Assembly (NCBI GenBank): GCA_021836925.1
Contig: JAKBHG010000048.1
Span: 1 to 5,461, forward strand
Direction of reading: 5' to 3'
Length of the DNA: 5,461 bases
DNA from: Microcaldota archaeon
GTDB lineage: Archaea; Micrarchaeota; Micrarchaeia; Micrarchaeales; Micrarchaeaceae
Shown here: positions 4,924-5,461 of the stretch, piece by piece
How the letters are laid out: every line of letters starts with the position of its first letter
Numbering within the stretch: position 1 is the stretch's first letter
Program-made: the position numbers and the translations under genes
The notes under the pieces: model-generated
The model's input: the letters and a program-made list of their open reading frames with translations, nothing else
Told to the model about the DNA's origin: nothing
Database searches by the model: none

Positions 4924-5461
4924 TCACTTTCCGTTGCCCTTCAGGTAGCGCATCGTGATGTCGTTGAGTATATCGAACACGTCGATGCACCTGTCGGTTA
5001 CGTTCTCGAGCATCTCGTAGATGTCCTTCTTCACTATGACCTCTTTCACGTCCTTCAGTTTTATCAGCGTCCCGAGTGACTTCCTGAGCAGCTCATCGGC
5101 CTTGCCCTCGTAGTCTGATGCGACTATGTAGTTCTTCTTGAGGATCCTCTGCACGCCTTTGTAGCCGGCCATGAGGTCACCCATAAGGCCAACGCTCTCG
5201 ACTGTAGTGGAAACGCATTTGTCTATCAGGTCCGCAAACTCCATCATCGGCCTGTCCGGCCTGGTCACGCCGTACATCGCGATTCTCGCCGCGGCGGCCT
5301 CCTCCATGTCTATTATGTCGTCAAGTCTCGATGCGAGGTGCGAGACGTCTATGTATGAGACAGAGCCCGTGCGCATCGTGGATATGTAGTCATATATGTT
5401 GTGGATGTTCCTGTCAGCGGCCCTTTCCTTCTCCTTTATATCAGAGTACATGGCCTCGCTG
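4924..5461 (-). CDS. DUF47/PhoU-like phosphate-associated protein (5' end beyond window)
   Basis: This all-helical protein resembles the DUF47 (PhoU-divergent) family, which often accompanies PiT-type phosphate transporters and is thought to regulate or partner phosphate uptake at the cytoplasmic face. About 178 residues are visible. Numbering from the internal Met at 5451, the family features are an acidic/basic first helix KEKERAADRNIHNIYDYIS (6-24), the core motif SRLDDIIDMEEAAAARIAMY (41-60), EGKADELLRKS (115-125) and KKDIYEMLENVTDRCIDVFD (141-160). The carboxylate-rich motifs would be the metal-binding parts of the PhoU-type bundle. The frame is open through Ser-Glu-Ala upstream of that Met to the right edge, and the family normally has 25-35 more N-terminal residues, so the Met at 5451 is probably internal. 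No transporter gene is in view; one may lie upstream. The gene ends 54 nt before the RHH gene. Confidence 0.82.
   Translation of the reverse strand, partial: SEAMYSDIKEKERAADRNIHNIYDYISTMRTGSVSYIDVSHLASRLDDIIDMEEAAAARIAMYGVTRPDRPMMEFADLIDKCVSTTVESVGLMGDLMAGYKGVQRILKKNYIVASDYEGKADELLRKSLGTLIKLKDVKEVIVKKDIYEMLENVTDRCIDVFDILNDITMRYLKGNGK

Noticed and set aside
5449..5451. ATG at 5451 as the true start of the DUF47 gene
   Set aside because: The frame stays open to the right edge, and the family normally has another 25-35 residues before the equivalent of this Met, so it is most likely internal.

Overview
The window is archaeal. All six supported genes lie on the minus strand and are read from high to low coordinates. 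Four are consecutive RNA polymerase subunit genes in the order rpoH, rpoB'' (B2), rpoB' (B1), rpoA' (A1, running off the left edge). This is the classic archaeal RNAP operon with the split B subunit known from methanogens, haloarchaea, Archaeoglobus and some other lineages. An archaeal BRE/TATA-type promoter precedes rpoH, and purine-rich Shine-Dalgarno sequences precede most starts. The subunits diverge from textbook archaeal sequences at several normally rigid positions. Isoleucine is encoded mainly by ATA (13 of 15 Ile codons in the visible rpoA'). Together this suggests a poorly sampled lineage, possibly a DPANN/ARMAN-like archaeon, but the phylum is only a low-confidence guess.

Layout from right to left, in the direction of transcription: 5461-4924 is a DUF47/PhoU-like phosphate-associated protein whose N-terminus is cut by the window edge. 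4869-4405 is an unrecognised 154-residue protein with a clear ribbon-helix-helix (RHH) DNA-binding segment near its C-terminus. Next come a short promoter region (about 4383-4366) and the polymerase operon: rpoH (4300-4076), rpoB'' (4038-2431), rpoB' (2420-561) and rpoA' (536 to beyond 1). Gaps inside the operon are 37, 10 and 24 nt, consistent with one transcript. No RNA genes, mobile elements, CRISPR arrays or large repeats were seen, and no gene-free stretch exceeds about 105 nt.

Function: RpoH, B'', B' and A' are core parts of one enzyme. B'' and B' together equal bacterial beta, and A' is the N-terminal part of bacterial beta'. The DUF47 protein is probably tied to phosphate uptake. The RHH protein is probably a DNA-binding regulator; whether it has any link to the polymerase operon cannot be told from sequence.

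I see no clearly new biological system. The points worth a second look are polymerase peculiarities: a C-terminal B' zinc ribbon lacking its fourth Cys, a low-complexity insertion in the A' clamp-head zinc region, a Lys/Glu-rich tail on B'' at the split point, and an altered ETPEG-PN-GL motif. The compositionally distinct RHH gene is also of interest.
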